64,000 bases of DNA from Symsagittifera roscoffensis (lineage: Eukaryota > Xenacoelomorpha > Acoela > Convolutidae), in contig NC_087063.1 of the NCBI RefSeq assembly GCF_963678635.1, positions 39,262,759-39,326,758 of the forward strand, written 5' to 3'. The stretch's first letter is position 1; the number at the start of each line of letters is the position of its first letter. The translations under genes and the position numbers were made by a program. Below are positions 35,094-46,754 of the stretch, piece by piece. The notes under the pieces are model-generated. The model made no database searches, was not told where the DNA came from, and saw nothing but the letters and a program-made list of their open reading frames with translations.

Positions 35094-35215
35094 GAAATTG
35101 GGATCGAAGTTGGGTTTCAGGAATTGGGATCAAAGTTGGTGACAGGAACTGGGATCGAAGTTGGGTCACAGGAAACGAAATCGAAGTTGGAGACGGGAAT
35201 TGAGATTGACAGGTA
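35094..35215 (+). repeat. 25-26-bp minisatellite, ~4.5 units
   Basis: Units follow the form GGAATTGGGATCGAAGTTGGGTCACA with variation. It begins a few bases after a possible acceptor (TTTTGCAG|GAAATT). Confidence 0.85.
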
Positions 35216-35340
35216 ATTCAACTGGTAGCCGTTCAACGTAGCTGAGATTGAACTTGCTGGTAAACACCTAGTAAATAAAAGATATAAATTAAAACGTTAC
35301 CACATATAAACATATATGTAAATGGAATCCGCAAACAAAA

Positions 35341-35430
35341 TGCGGATTCCACTTACAATTTGCGGATTTCAACTACAATTTGCGGATTTCACTTACAGTT
35401 TGCGGATTGCACTTACAGTTGCGGATTCCG
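35341..35430 (+). repeat. 20-bp minisatellite TGCGGATTCCACTTACAATT
   Basis: Four complete units plus a partial one, each with one or two changes. A near-identical single unit in reverse complement occurs 33 kb away (about 2292-2314), and related phrases follow at 35580-35640. Confidence 0.88.
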
Positions 35431-35897
35431 TGACAGCTCAATTTAACGATACAAATGTCTTATCATTTGTTTGTGGACTCCACAAACTGTTCTGGCTTCC
35501 GCAAATGCAGTTGCGGATTGAGCCAATTCGCCTATTTTTGGAGCACTTTTGAGCGGTACATTGTTCAGGTATTTGTTTGTGGCATTGCTGATTCCGCAAC
35601 AAATCTGATTTTTGCCTGTTACGGATTCCGCTTACAATGCAGAGAATGCACAGTTTGGCCTCGTAATGAAGAAAGAATAGTGATCGAAAAAAATTTTGCA
35701 GTTATGCGGATGTATAATTTTTCTGATTTTTTTAAATAATGTTAGTCATTAAGAGTTCAAATCAATGAAAATTGAAAATCGCGGCCATCGAAGTCACAGA
35801 TAACAAACTGAACATTTTATAGATTCTGCAAAACTAAAGCTCAATTTTGACCAGTATTCTATATTCTCGAAAATGTTTGGCATTACTTGTCATGCTG

Positions 35898-36459
35898 TTT
35901 TTGTTCCGACTTTCGATACGAAAGTAACGGAATATTTGTGCTCGGGTGGGTTTTTTTCTTCAGACAAATTTCGACTTTTCAACTAGCCATTTTTGACGGA
36001 ATTTTTTATATCATTCAAAAGGTATTGTTGTTTTAAGTTCAAATTTAAAAAGATATTTCACCTGTGATCATTTTTTGTAAAGTTACGGGGGTTTAAAAAT
36101 TGTCATTTTGGCCAATTTGGGACAATTAACGCGCGACATATATCGCGCTATTAACGCGTGAGCGGAGATTTACTCCGTCTTAGAAATCGTTCCAAATTGG
36201 TTGAATGAAGCTTACTTGCCATAATTGATTGGTTACAAGGAGCAAAATCTTTCTTTTAGTACTTTATATGGCGTGTGGGGTGATGATTTTCATAAAAAAT
36301 TTTCATTTTTCCTTTTTTTTTCTAATTTTTTTCCTTTCATTTTTTCATTTTATTTTCATTTTGTTTCATTTTATTTTATTTTTTAATGTTATTACTGCTC
36401 CATAAACCTTAAAAGCCAGTCGGAACATTCAGGGCTTCGCCCTGATACGAGCAGTCTTG
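35898..36459 (+). mobile_element. Hairpin-ended repeat element, copy 1
   Basis: The element starts TTTTGTTCCGACTTTCGATACGAAAGTAACGG, whose ACTTTCG-ATA-CGAAAGT forms a stem-loop. It ends CAGGGCTTCGCCCTGATACG AGCAGTCTTG, whose CAGGGC-TTC-GCCCTG forms another stem-loop about 15 nt from the end. The centre has TTAACGCGCGA...TCGCGCTATTAACGCG. It has no protein coding and no long terminal inverted repeats. A hairpin just inside the 3' end suggests a non-autonomous Helitron/Helentron-like element, although the CTRR end of classical Helitrons is not seen. Confidence 0.75.
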
Positions 36460-36597
36460 TTTACAGTTCAAATGCAACCACTTAAATAGGTCGTGTGATC
36501 TTTCGTGTTTTCATTCGGGGGAAATTGTTCACACTGAAAACGTTTAGTAGAAGAATTTGCTTGAGCTGAAAGTTTTTCCTATCGCGACTTGACTTTT

Positions 36598-37126
36598 GTT
36601 TTTGTTCCGACTTTCGATACGAAAGTAACGGAATATTTGTGCTCGGGGTGGGTTTTTTTTTTCTTCAGACAAATTTCGACATTTGAACTAGCCATTTTTG
36701 ACGGAATATATCATTCGAAAGGTATTGTTGTCCTGAGCTCAAATTTGAAAAGATATTTCACCTGTGATCATTTTTCGTAAAGTTATGAGGGTTTAAAGAT
36801 TGCCATTTTGGCCACTTTGACCAATTTGGGACAATTAAAGCGCGATATAATTCGCGCTATTAACGCGTAAGCGGAGATTTAATCCGTCTTAGAAATCGTT
36901 CCAAATTGGTCAAAAGACGCTTATATGCCATAATTGATTTGTTAATAGGCGCAAAATCTATCACTTTGTACTTAATATGACGTGTGGGGGGATGTTTTTA
37001 CATAAAATCTCAAATTTTTTCAAAATTTTTTTTTATTACATTGAAATTTTTCATCTTATTAATGCTCCATAGACATTGAAAGGCAGTCGGAATTTTCAGG
37101 GCTTCGCCCTGATACGAGCAGTCTTG
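36598..37126 (+). mobile_element. Hairpin-ended repeat element, copy 2
   Basis: This copy has the same start and end as copy 1 and lies only ~140 bp downstream in the same orientation. A small deletion near 37000-37060 shortens it. It forms the left arm of a large inverted pair with copy 3. Confidence 0.75.
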
Positions 37127-37200
37127 GCTAATTTTGAATAACTTTGATAGCGCAAAAAATCATAAAGATTTTGGTTTTAGAATTCCCATCCGAAAAAGAA

Positions 37201-37741
37201 CAAGACTGCTCGTACCAGGGCGAAGCCCTGAATGTTTCGACTGCTTTTGAAGGTTTATGGAGCAGCAGTAATAACATAAAAACATTATATGAAATAAAAT
37301 AAAATGAAAAAAAAATTCTAAAATTTGAAATTTTTTAAGAAAATCATCCCCCCACACGCCATATAAAGTACAAAAAGATAGTTTTCGTTCCTTGTAACAC
37401 ATCAATTATGGCAAATAAGCTTCATTCAACCAATTTGGATCGATTTATAAGACGGATTAAATCTCCGCTTACGCGTTAATAGTGCGAATTATATCGCGCG
37501 TTAATTGTCCCAAATTGGTCAAAATGGCCAAAATGGCAATCTTTAAACCCTCATAACTTTACGAAAAATGATCACAGTTGAAACTTCTTTTCAAATTTAA
37601 GCCCAGGACAACAATACCGTTTGAATGATATAAAAAATTTTTGTCAAAAATGGCTAGTTAAAAAGTCGAAATTTGTCTGAAGAAAAAAAACCCACCCCGA
37701 GCACAAATATTCCGTTACTTCCGCATCGAAAGTCGGAACAA
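37201..37741 (-). mobile_element. Hairpin-ended repeat element, copy 3 (inverted)
   Basis: This is the reverse complement of copies 1 and 2. It begins CAAGACTGCTCG and ends with GAAAGTCGGAACA, and is separated from copy 2 by a 74-bp spacer. Its palindrome near the 5' end is slightly damaged (CCGCATCGAAAG). Confidence 0.75.
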
Positions 37742-40500
37742 TAAATGTTCTACTGATCAAGTTGTCTCATACTTTCTTACTCTGTACTTTGCGATTTTCT
37801 CCAGTTAATTGACATTTTTCCTGTTGTATGTTGGCTATTTTATAAATGATGTTTTAAACTTTTAACACATACAAATCTATAGCTGGAAAAAATCAGGCCG
37901 GCATATTCATGGCTGATAGTAGTGTCAGCTTTCAGCATTGATCGTTTTTCGACATTTATCTACTCAAGTATCTATTTTAACAATACTGGTTTACGCACGA
38001 GCATTTTTACCATAGATGCGTTCTCAACGTTTCTTATCCGCTCTACATTTTTCTATTCCCGGGTTCAAGTCACAAAGTTAATTGTTGCTGTTACGTTTCG
38101 GATGGACATAATTCGCAAAAAAAATAATGTGAAGTTCTGTAAAATCGAAAAAAGAGTTTCCAGCCAATTTAATCGTCCTGCTTAAAACATCACTCAAAAT
38201 ATCCCACTCTATTTTTTGAAAAATTATTGAAGATAGTTCTACACGTTGAAAACCAATTAGTACAATAAAAGGGATTATACTACTTTGATGTAGCTTGGAT
38301 CATATTTTTTTGTGTTTTAGAAAGTTTCTTTTCAGTAACCCGATGAGGCACAAGCAATTTATGTCGTTGAACAGAGTTAACTTGTTTTGTATGTTACTGC
38401 AAACTCTTAAGGAGCTGAAATGCTTAATTAAACAAAACCTAGTAATCGTTCTTAGAAGTAGTTTAAAATGACGTTTCCATCTTCTTATTAAGTACATTGA
38501 AACATCTATGGCATCGAGAGCAATTTTTCAGCCGATTTTCTCTACCTCAAGGAAAGCTTTTCTGTGGAATCGTCGTATCAAAATACCCGGGTTGACCTCC
38601 GTACGAGACAAAGGATTACCAAACAATTCCATGAAACAAAAATTCTTGAAGTGTTTTAAAAACATTTTGTTGTTATTTTCAATGAGAGCAGTTGGCTTGT
38701 CCAAAACGTATTTTTTGTCGAAGCTTATCCCAATACAATACACATAAGATTGAAACAGCAAGAGACTCAAGGACTATCAAAGAAGACTTCGAACGCAAAC
38801 GCGTGTTATCGTTGAAGAAACAACTAGAAAACAAAAAAAATGAAAATGAAGTTTTTTTTGCGTGAATATATCAACTTTTCGGAAGGAGTTCCAAAAGACG
38901 TTAAATTTGAGCATTCAAAAACTTAAATTTGGGGCCAAAAGTTCATAAACAATATCGGAAATTTGGCGGAAACAAAATATTAGGCAAATAAGCCAACCGA
39001 ATTAAAGCCGACAACCAAGTAGCTGAAAATCAACCAAAATTGTTCAGCAAAATTATATTGGAAAAAAAGACATGTTCTGCTCAAATATTATTTACGAAAG
39101 CCATATAGGCACTGAAATCAAAGTGTTATACACAAGTCGCAAACTGAACGAGAGCTTAATCGAAAACTGAAAAGTCATATTAACAATGTTTTAGAGTAAT
39201 ATAGATGTTTTATCCCTTACAAACAACTAGATCTATCAAAATAAATGAAGATATTTTCGAAAAAAATTATGCTCAGACACTAGAATGAAAAATTAGCATC
39301 GGAACAAACTTTACCAAGCGGTAACAAAACAGAAAATTGCTCCGCAGAAACCCTTTTAAAAAATTCTTAATAAGTAGAAATATTTTGAGTCCTTTCCTTC
39401 AAAGCACATAAGGAAACAAAACGTTTTTTGGTCATTAAACGACGCAATAAGAGGCAAACAAGTGAAAAATACACCAAAACCAATGCAGCCAAAAAAAAGA
39501 CAACAAAACAACGAAACTTTAACAAATCGAGTTGGTAATTCTAGTACCTGATTGCAATAACCTGGTTTATCGTAAGGGTAAAAACTCTCAAAAATCGCTT
39601 TGAAAAGTTTGAGGGTAACTTCAAAAAAGTTTAACATTTTTTTTGTTGATTGAGAGCACTTTGTTTATCAGATACTTGTTTTTTTAACGAAAAATTGTTA
39701 ATCGTACAATTTACAAAAATAAAAAATTATTAATATGTAAAATTGGGCTTTTTTGTGTATAATTTAGTCAATTTTACTAAATTGGCAAAACTTTTTGTGA
39801 AATATTTTGTTGCAATGTTTTATGGAATAAGTGCATAATGAGAATCAATAACAAAAATCAAAACATTTGATTGCAATCAATATCAATTTTCGCAGCACGA
39901 ATTTTTTATACTTTTTCAGAACAAATATCACCAAAAAAATCAAATGAAAGGAAAATTTTGCAACCTTGTTTCAAGTAAATAATAGTTAAAACAAAAATCT
40001 GTATAATCCGGATGATATTTGAAAGTAGGAATAAACTGAAAGTAGGAATAAAAAGATGCATATACCAATTTAAATCAATTTTTATATTTGAAAATAAAGT
40101 TTGCAAAAAATGAAGCAAAAATAAGTCAAAAAAATGGATTCAAAATGTTTTAGAATTGACGGAAATGGGTAACTTTAGCTAGGTTTTGGAAGTAATTATA
40201 AGCACTTAACGTTCGAAAAGGTTCAAAATTTTATCATAATTTTTATTTTCTTCGTTTTCACTTTTTTTTGGTTCGCATGAAACGAAAGATTTTCGGAGAA
40301 AATTTATCGATAACTTGCAAGTTGCATAGAAGCTTCTGTAGCCGTAATTATAAAAAAGAATTTAATTTCAAACATGTTTTTCAAACAAATTTTGAATAGT
40401 GAACATTTATCAGCAGTTTTTCTCAACACAGATATAACTTTTCTGCGTTTTTCCTAACAATAATCTGAAACAATTAATAGGTTTTCAGTATGGTGCCATC
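37742..40500. other. AT-rich intergenic stretch
   Basis: Only short open frames such as 37922-38185 (+) and 39356-39637 (-), with AT-biased amino-acid composition and no domains. No repeat family shared with other parts of the window was recognised. Confidence 0.4.
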
Positions 40501-40965
40501 CAGAGGCGGATCTAGGATTTTCTCGAGGGGGGGGGGGGCGAGGGAGGATTTTCAAACAATTTTCGACAAATTTGACAACCTTTTTTTTAGGTCGACCAAA
40601 TTGTTATTAGGCAATTTGTTATTAAGACCATTCATCCACGGGGGAAGGACCAACACAAGAGCTGTACAGCTCATCACGGCGAACCGCTGTTGTGCCCCTA
40701 TTTAAGAACTACATGCTATTTTTTTGGTTATTTTTCTGGGCTGGGTAATGCTGCTTCACCCTCAAGCAACGAGCACGGATCATGGTGGGCCTCGAACATC
40801 CGACCTTTCGATTGAGAGGCGGAGACGTAACCGCTTCACCACCGCTCCCCTAATTGATTTTCCGAGCTCTCCTAAAAGACTAAAAAGACGGTGTTTTTGC
40901 CAAATTTTCAGCGCCGCAGTCAAATTTTTGAAAAAACTGGTCAAAATTGAAAAAAAAATCACTTG
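40501..40965 (+). mobile_element. hAT-like MITE, copy A (3'-truncated, interrupted)
   Basis: It starts with the terminal motif CAGAGGCGGATCTAGGATTT (family consensus CAGGGGCGGATCTAGG) followed by TCTCGAG and a G-run. It continues past an inserted SINE with TTTTCCGAGCTC and fades near 40965 without the other terminus. CAGGGGCGG-type termini and 8-bp target duplications in other copies fit the hAT superfamily. Confidence 0.75.
40604..40851 (-). mobile_element. tRNA-derived SINE nested in MITE copy A
   Basis: On the minus strand the head reads GGGGAGCGGTGGTGAAGCGG, which includes an A-box-like TGGTGAAGCGG. A B-box-like GATGTTCGAGGCC lies about 40 nt on. These are the internal RNA polymerase III promoter elements of a tRNA. 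The body continues ~150 bp and ends in a short ...CTAATAACAA tail. The insertion splits the MITE at AATTG, duplicated on both sides (40599-40603 and 40852-40856). Confidence 0.72.
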
Positions 40966-42223
40966 AAGAGCTTCATTATGATACCACCTTTGACTACGGG
41001 AGTCTCGTTAGCTACAAACGGTTTTTGTGCACTTCATCCGACATCTTTGCAGGCGACATGTTTTTTTTTCAAATTGGTCTGAACGCCGAAAACAATCGTC
41101 AATTTTTTCTCGAAATTGAGAAATTGCTTAAAACTCAAAACTACGCAAAAAATGCTTTGGTATGGAACCCACTAAGAGCTTCCTTGAAAAAAAGACTCTT
41201 TGCGTGATCCGAACAAAAGCAATTTCAACTGAAGCTCAAAAGAATTCAAGTTTCAACTTGTCAAAAAGTGTCACTCAAACTAAAAGATTTCTATTTTAAA
41301 AAATCTTAGATCTTGAAAAAATAGTTATCCTCCTTTCAGGCACTCTTGATTAATTTGTTTACTACTTTGCTTTCATTTCTAATTCAAATGATTATTCAGA
41401 TTTTTATTCATAATCCAAATATTCTCAAACAGTATGAAAGATGACTGCTAGGCCTTGATAATGCGCGCATTATTTGCTTTTATCGATTTTTCCCTTTAAT
41501 TCGTGTCATCTAAGTTTTTGTTTGGACAACTTATGATGAGCAAAACAGCCGCATCCGGCCAATTTTTTCTCCATCGCGTTGCAGATATCAACATGATGAA
41601 GTCGGATTTTATAGAAAAATATCTTGAAGCGTAGCCTCACTGAAGTTTCACGGATGAAAATCAATTATACTAGGTTTTCATCGTCAATCTCTGCAAAAAA
41701 ATGTTCAATTATAATGGATTAAAAATTTTGTCAAATCAGTTAACTCCATTTTAATTGATTACAAACCATTATAATGGATTATGAAAAAAATTCAGTTCGT
41801 CTAAAAATTTCAAACCTAGTGCAGTGTTTTTGCAAATTCAAAGCTACTTTTGGCTTAAAACCGATTTTATTATTACATTTCAAAAATGAAACTTTTTATC
41901 TGTTTTTGTTTTCAACTTCCAACTTTTACCTTCATATTTTTTTCTTATGAAATTTTAGTCTCTCAAATTTTATTGACTCTTTGTTACACCCTCCTTTATC
42001 CAATTTTATCCTTACTTGTCCCCCATCTTATTTATAGCTTCATTTTAGAATATCCCCCCCCCCGGAGGCAGGGTTGGTTACTGAACGTAATGTCTTAACT
42101 TTTGTTCCCCCTAGTTTATCACACACCTCCCCCAATTACCACAACCATCCCCTTCCCCGTTTAAAAGTGTACCCCCCCCCCCTCGTGAAGGGAAGCGAGG
42201 AAGGGGGTGTCGGGTAGGTTGAA

Positions 42224-42225
<2 letters not shown>
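40966..42225. other. Intergenic stretch, nothing recognised
   Basis: AT-rich, with homopolymer C and T runs near 42050-42180. Phrases ATAATGGATT and CATTATAATGG repeat loosely at 41710-41790. No gene was recognised. Confidence 0.4.
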
Positions 42226-42259
<34 letters not shown>

Positions 42260-42280
42260 GTGTGTATGTGTGTGTGTGTA
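42226..42280. repeat. (GT)n microsatellite
   Basis: An almost pure GT run interrupted by TATT and TGTA near its middle. Open frames across it on either strand are artefacts of the repeat. Confidence 0.97.
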
Positions 42281-42944
42281 CAAAGGGATGAATGGGTTCG
42301 TTCGGGTTCTGATTTTCCAGAACGCTGCAACAAACAGAGTAAATAATTCTTATCTGCAAAAAAAATTCAATTTTCATGAATTTTGTGAACAAAAAAAGAT
42401 TCTATTATAAGATACAAAAAATTTAAATTTTTAAATTGTTATAATCGGTTATAATGCAATTTTGAATGTTAAAAACTATCTATTATAGTTCACTAAAGGT
42501 CCGTTTCTATGGTTAGATTGGTCATGATTTTTGCCGATATAATACATTATAATCAATTATTTTCTATGAAACTCTAGTGCGAAAAAAAATTTTCGTAAAA
42601 GTAATAGCTTTAACATACGCACAAAGCGTAATGAACATTTTATGCATTTTGCTCAAAATTGTTTAAGACAATTCAAAATTTGGAAAGTCATTTTAGTTGA
42701 GCCTTAACAAATATATTATTTTTCGGAAATTGTTTTTTTCTCTGCCAAAAAAAAGAAGTCAAAGGGTTTTTCTTGCTTCACATTATGTAAAAAGGCTTAT
42801 GTGATTATAAGTAAAAAAAACGTTGAGAAAAAATAACAGCCTTTTTTTTTAATTTTGTCAGTTTTTAATAAAGCTCAAGTTTCGCTGACTCGCAGGGCAA
42901 CCACATAGTTTGATGAGTTATTAGGAGCCGATGAACGTGATTTT

Positions 42945-43010
42945 TTTGTTCTTTTTTCAGGAAGTGTCTTAAATTTTGTTCTTTTTTCAGGAAGTGTCTT
43001 AAATTTTGTT
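42945..43010 (+). repeat. 30-bp tandem duplication carrying a 3' splice site
   Basis: TTGTTCTTTTTTCAGGAAGT followed by GTCTTAAATT occurs twice in direct succession with no mismatch, and a third partial unit starts with TTGTTC. Each unit contains a textbook polypyrimidine tract and CAG acceptor. Confidence 0.92.
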
Positions 43011-43265
43011 CGGGAAGGCAAACTCCGCTATCGAACAGCGAAAGTTAAAAGGTCACAAAAAACGTGATCGACTTTTAGTTTCGAAAAGGTATTCATATTT
43101 CAGATTTCCCAGCGAAATGAAAATTTTAACTATTGATCCAGTTTTCTCAAATTGGGTTGATTTCATCAAAAAAAGTGCCCATCAGAAATTGTTCTAGAAA
43201 TTCAAAGGGGGGTTTTAAGGGCATCAAATTTTGTTTGAACTTTGAGAACCGTTGGCTATTTTTAG

Positions 43266-43440
43266 GTTGAATGAGCTGGAAGAGACTGCGGAGAATGTGG
43301 AGGAGGAGGAGAGAGAGAGACACGCGGAGGGGGAGAGGCGACACCTGGAGGCAGCTCAGCAGATAAAAGAGGCCAACGCGGAACTCAAGACCAAACTGAA
43401 GACCATCCTGGGCACAGCACTCGCTAGTGCAGCACACTAA
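43266..43440 (+). CDS. Putative terminal exon encoding a coiled coil
   Basis: After an acceptor (CTATTTTTAG|GTTG) a GC-rich stretch encodes LNELEETAENVEEEERERHA, then HLEAAQQIKEANAELKTKLK, and ends ILGTALASAAH with TAA at 43438-43440. Charged heptad-like content predicts an alpha-helical coiled coil. The sharp rise in GC content and synonymous G/C bias relative to flanks support coding. Upstream exons were not found. The minus-strand frame over the same bases is less plausible. The protein is unidentified. Confidence 0.5.
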
Positions 43441-44827
43441 ACTACGCGCACTCGAACTCATGCTCTAACCAGTTATTTAGATGGAGCATCAAAACTGTGT
43501 TTTATTACGCTTTCCGGAAAATTGAGAAACGTTTAAAAATTATCAGAAAAAATGATTAATTTAAAACTTAAGACATATTCAAAAATCCTGAAAATTTAAA
43601 ATTTTGAATTTTCGAAAAAATCAAATGAGTGGGCTTGATGTTCTTGCTTTGACTGTAAGTAATAACCATCAAACTTTTTAGAATTTGAAAAAAAAGCATA
43701 GGAAACTTCAGTTAGATTTTGCTCCTAGAAATATAATTATCTAAATTGGATCATCTAATAACACTTATCGGAGCGGTCTTAGACTATTGCTTTAAAACTC
43801 AATTGCAGTTTGGCTATAAAAAAAAATTCAGCAGAAAAGATGCCAATGTCAACTTTCCACAAAATCAGACCCAGACTTTCTACATATCGTTTTATTTTCA
43901 ACCGTTCTAGCATACTTTTTTCTTCTGTTTAAGCCATCGAATGGAAAAAACTCGCCTAAAAATGTTTAAAAAAAACATAGCCAAGACCGATATCGGTATT
44001 CATTGCACCGTCTTGCAAAATCTGCGGTTGATTAAGAAACAAATAATATCATAAAATAAAATATGGTATCAAGCAGCGAAGAAGAATTGCATTTGAAATG
44101 GGGTAGATGCAAGTGACAATTTTATCCTAATCCAGTTATCCTGTCAGCAATTGTGTCTCTTTTCCTCCAAGCAGATTAGCTCCGTGCTTCCCGGCACCCC
44201 CGTTGGACCCGGAACAAGTTGTGAATGAAAGCTGAGGATAATCTAATCAGAGCCTTTTGTTTAGAACACTTAACTCTTTCCCCCTGTACCGAATAGCTAT
44301 CTCTATTGGAATCTTGTTTACCCGCATTTGTCGGCATTTGCGCATGTCGCTAAATATATACAACTTACACTCACTTAGGATTTGCACTTCCCAAAACTAA
44401 ATCCCCTGATTAACTTTCGCCACTTTGAATGCAATACAGGTGCGATTTGGTCCTAGCGGCAACTCAAACGATTTTCTTGGAACAGTATCAAAGTGGTCAC
44501 TTTGTCCACAGACTTATCAAATGCGTCTTTCATCTATTCTTTCCGGAAAACTCTCGTGTCAAATCTTGTAGTTTTTTGTTTCGCCGAATAAAAACGTAAG
44601 TAGTTCTGCTTTATGAATAAAAAAAGTCAAAGAAAAACTGTCAAAAAATGAAATCTCAATAATTATGTCTGAGTCTGACCATTCAAATCAACTTCAAAGC
44701 TTGTTTAAAGAATCGCAAAAATCATTGATCTAATTTGTTGAACTATCCCTTGTTTTTGCATCAGGCCGAGGTTGATTGTTAGTAATGCGTCCATTTTCAC
44801 GAGGATCAACTTTGTCTTTTTTGTTTA
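43441..44827. other. Intergenic stretch, nothing recognised
   Basis: AT-rich with a slightly GC-richer patch around 44160-44300 (CTTCCCGGCACCCCCGTTGG) that has no good open frame. No repeat shared within the window was seen. Confidence 0.4.
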
Positions 44828-44835
44828 TGTGGGTG

Positions 44836-45260
44836 CAGGGGCGGATTTAGGGGGGGGGGGGGGGGGGGTGAGACGTCTTTCCCTCAGGGATTCGACCCCT
44901 TGCCGACCCAAGGGGTCCCCCCTTGGTACTTTTTCAGAAATCCATTTTTGGCCGACCGACCCTAAAAACTTTTTACAAGCGCCTTTGGCGCCAATAAATA
45001 CTAACTTTGAGGGGGAGCGCGCGCAAAAAAACGCGGTTTTTTTGTCAGCATTTTCAAAAAGTGCCCAAGAACGGTTTTTTTTACCTGTTTTTTCAAAAAA
45101 TTTCCTGCGGTGTAGAAAATTTGACCAAAACAGTGTCTTTTTAGCGCTTTAGTAGAGCTCGGAAAATCAATTTAGCTTAAAAAAAAAAGGTCGTCAAAAT
45201 TTTCGAAATCTTTTTGAAAATCAGCCCCCCTCCCTCGAGAAAATCCTAGTTCCGCCCCTG
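44836..45260 (-). mobile_element. hAT-like MITE, copy B (complete)
   Basis: Termini are CAGGGGCGGATTTAGG on the left and CCTAGTTCCGCCCCTG on the right, inverted repeats of one another with few mismatches. The 8-bp target TGTGGGTG flanks it at 44828-44835 and 45261-45268. Its internal GCGCCTTTGGCGCC is a perfect palindrome. Orientation is opposite to copies A and D. An open frame across it is spurious. Confidence 0.92.
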
Positions 45261-45268
45261 TGTGGGTG

Positions 45269-46740
45269 CGTATCATAGAGTACTTCTAGCCTCTGTCAAA
45301 AAATATCCAAAATTGTGCCAATCAATCTGAACTTTTGGATCACTCAAACGAAGATAAAAAGTGGCTTCCTGGAAATAATAGCAACGAATTTATTTCCTGT
45401 TTTTTTTTCTTTCCTTTTGTTTTTTGAATATTTCAAACTTTTTAATAGAATAAGCTATTACTTTGTTTTTGCTTGCACCGGCTCCTGTCTCTGGTTATCT
45501 ACTTGTTTTTGGTGCCTCGTTTTGTGTGTTGAAAAAAGAATTAAATTGAGTTGGAAAAAAAACTGTGAGATTAAGATCGCCTTCTGACTCTTAGATATCA
45601 TACTTTTTTGCTATACAAAACTAAGTCAATTAGCTTTTTGTTAAGATTTGAAATTAATACCTACAAAACAACCTCGCAAATCCTATTTGGTTGCCCCAAA
45701 TCCTATCCTCAAGATTTGCTTTTACTCTTGATTCAGAGTATCCAGTTGCGGCTCAGAAGATGTTCCGTGTCATTAATTCCACCTCATCTGATAGAATTTT
45801 AAAAATTCTTTGTTAGGAGGAAATCGGACCCAATTCAGGAAGTGATCCTCAGGTGCTTCTCTGACACGTTCCATTTCCCCTCACCTGTTATCCACAAATT
45901 TCAACCACTTTATCCTAACCTTTCAATCCACATTTTTCCAACTCTTCCTCTCCTTTAAAGACACTCAGAGAAATTATTTATGAAAAGGCGTTAAATTTTT
46001 TTCCAGTGCCAATAAATCAAGAGTATGTAAGTGAACAAATTTATTGATGGAAGGAAGTTTTTTTTGTGATCTTTTCTCACTGATCTATTTACGACTTATT
46101 GTTTTCTAAATGCCACATGGCGTACGACATTTGTCGAATCATCAATTTTTTAATTGTTTTTAGATAGCATTGACTTTTTACTGCTCATAGATGAACAAAG
46201 ATTTGGTGCGTTTGGAGCCTTGCTCAGAAGTAAATTTCACTAAGAGAAAACTCATTTCGCTTCTTTGTCATTTTTATGACAGAAAAAGTTAATAAGAAAA
46301 TTAATTCAACAAAACTGTTGTAAATATGATTTAATAATTAATTAGAAAAGTAATTTGCGGAAAAACTTACTGTTCGTCATAATAATAATAAAAATATTTA
46401 ATTCACGGAAAAAATGAAATGTTATCTTTCCCTCGCTATTGTCAGTTTCTCACATTTATTTAGCTCCATTCTTTTTAACCCGCTTCAGCTCATTTGAATA
46501 ATTTTGCTTCCTCATTTAGGTGTATTCGTATCCATTAGCGGAATCATTACTCTTTCACAGTCGAGGAAACTGCTAAAGACTCATTAAAATTCCCCAAATC
46601 CGATTTGCCTTATTAAAAAGCGCTAGTAACAGAGTCCCAACAATTGATATTTCGAAATCAACTCCCCTTCAATATTTGTAATTACTTGAAAGTTGCAGTC
46701 ACTTAAAATATCGATTCTTTTTCTGAAAAAGAAAAAGATA
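45269..46740. other. 5' flank of the secreted-protein gene
   Basis: AT-rich sequence without a recognised gene. The region just upstream of the ATG at 46755 contains CTTATTAAAAAGCG (about 46610), which could serve as a weak TATA-like element, but I cannot place a transcription start. Confidence 0.3.
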
Positions 46741-46754
46741 AAGGGCTCTGCAAA

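Noticed and set aside
35341-35430. CRISPR-like array
   Set aside because: The 20-bp units are directly adjacent without spacers, and the genome is eukaryotic.
42136-42410. Open frames on both strands around 42.2 kb
   Set aside because: They are produced by the (GT)n microsatellite and neighbouring C runs.
44772-45152. 126-codon plus-strand open frame
   Set aside because: It lies almost entirely inside MITE copy B and runs through the poly-G tract, with no conservation in the other MITE copies.
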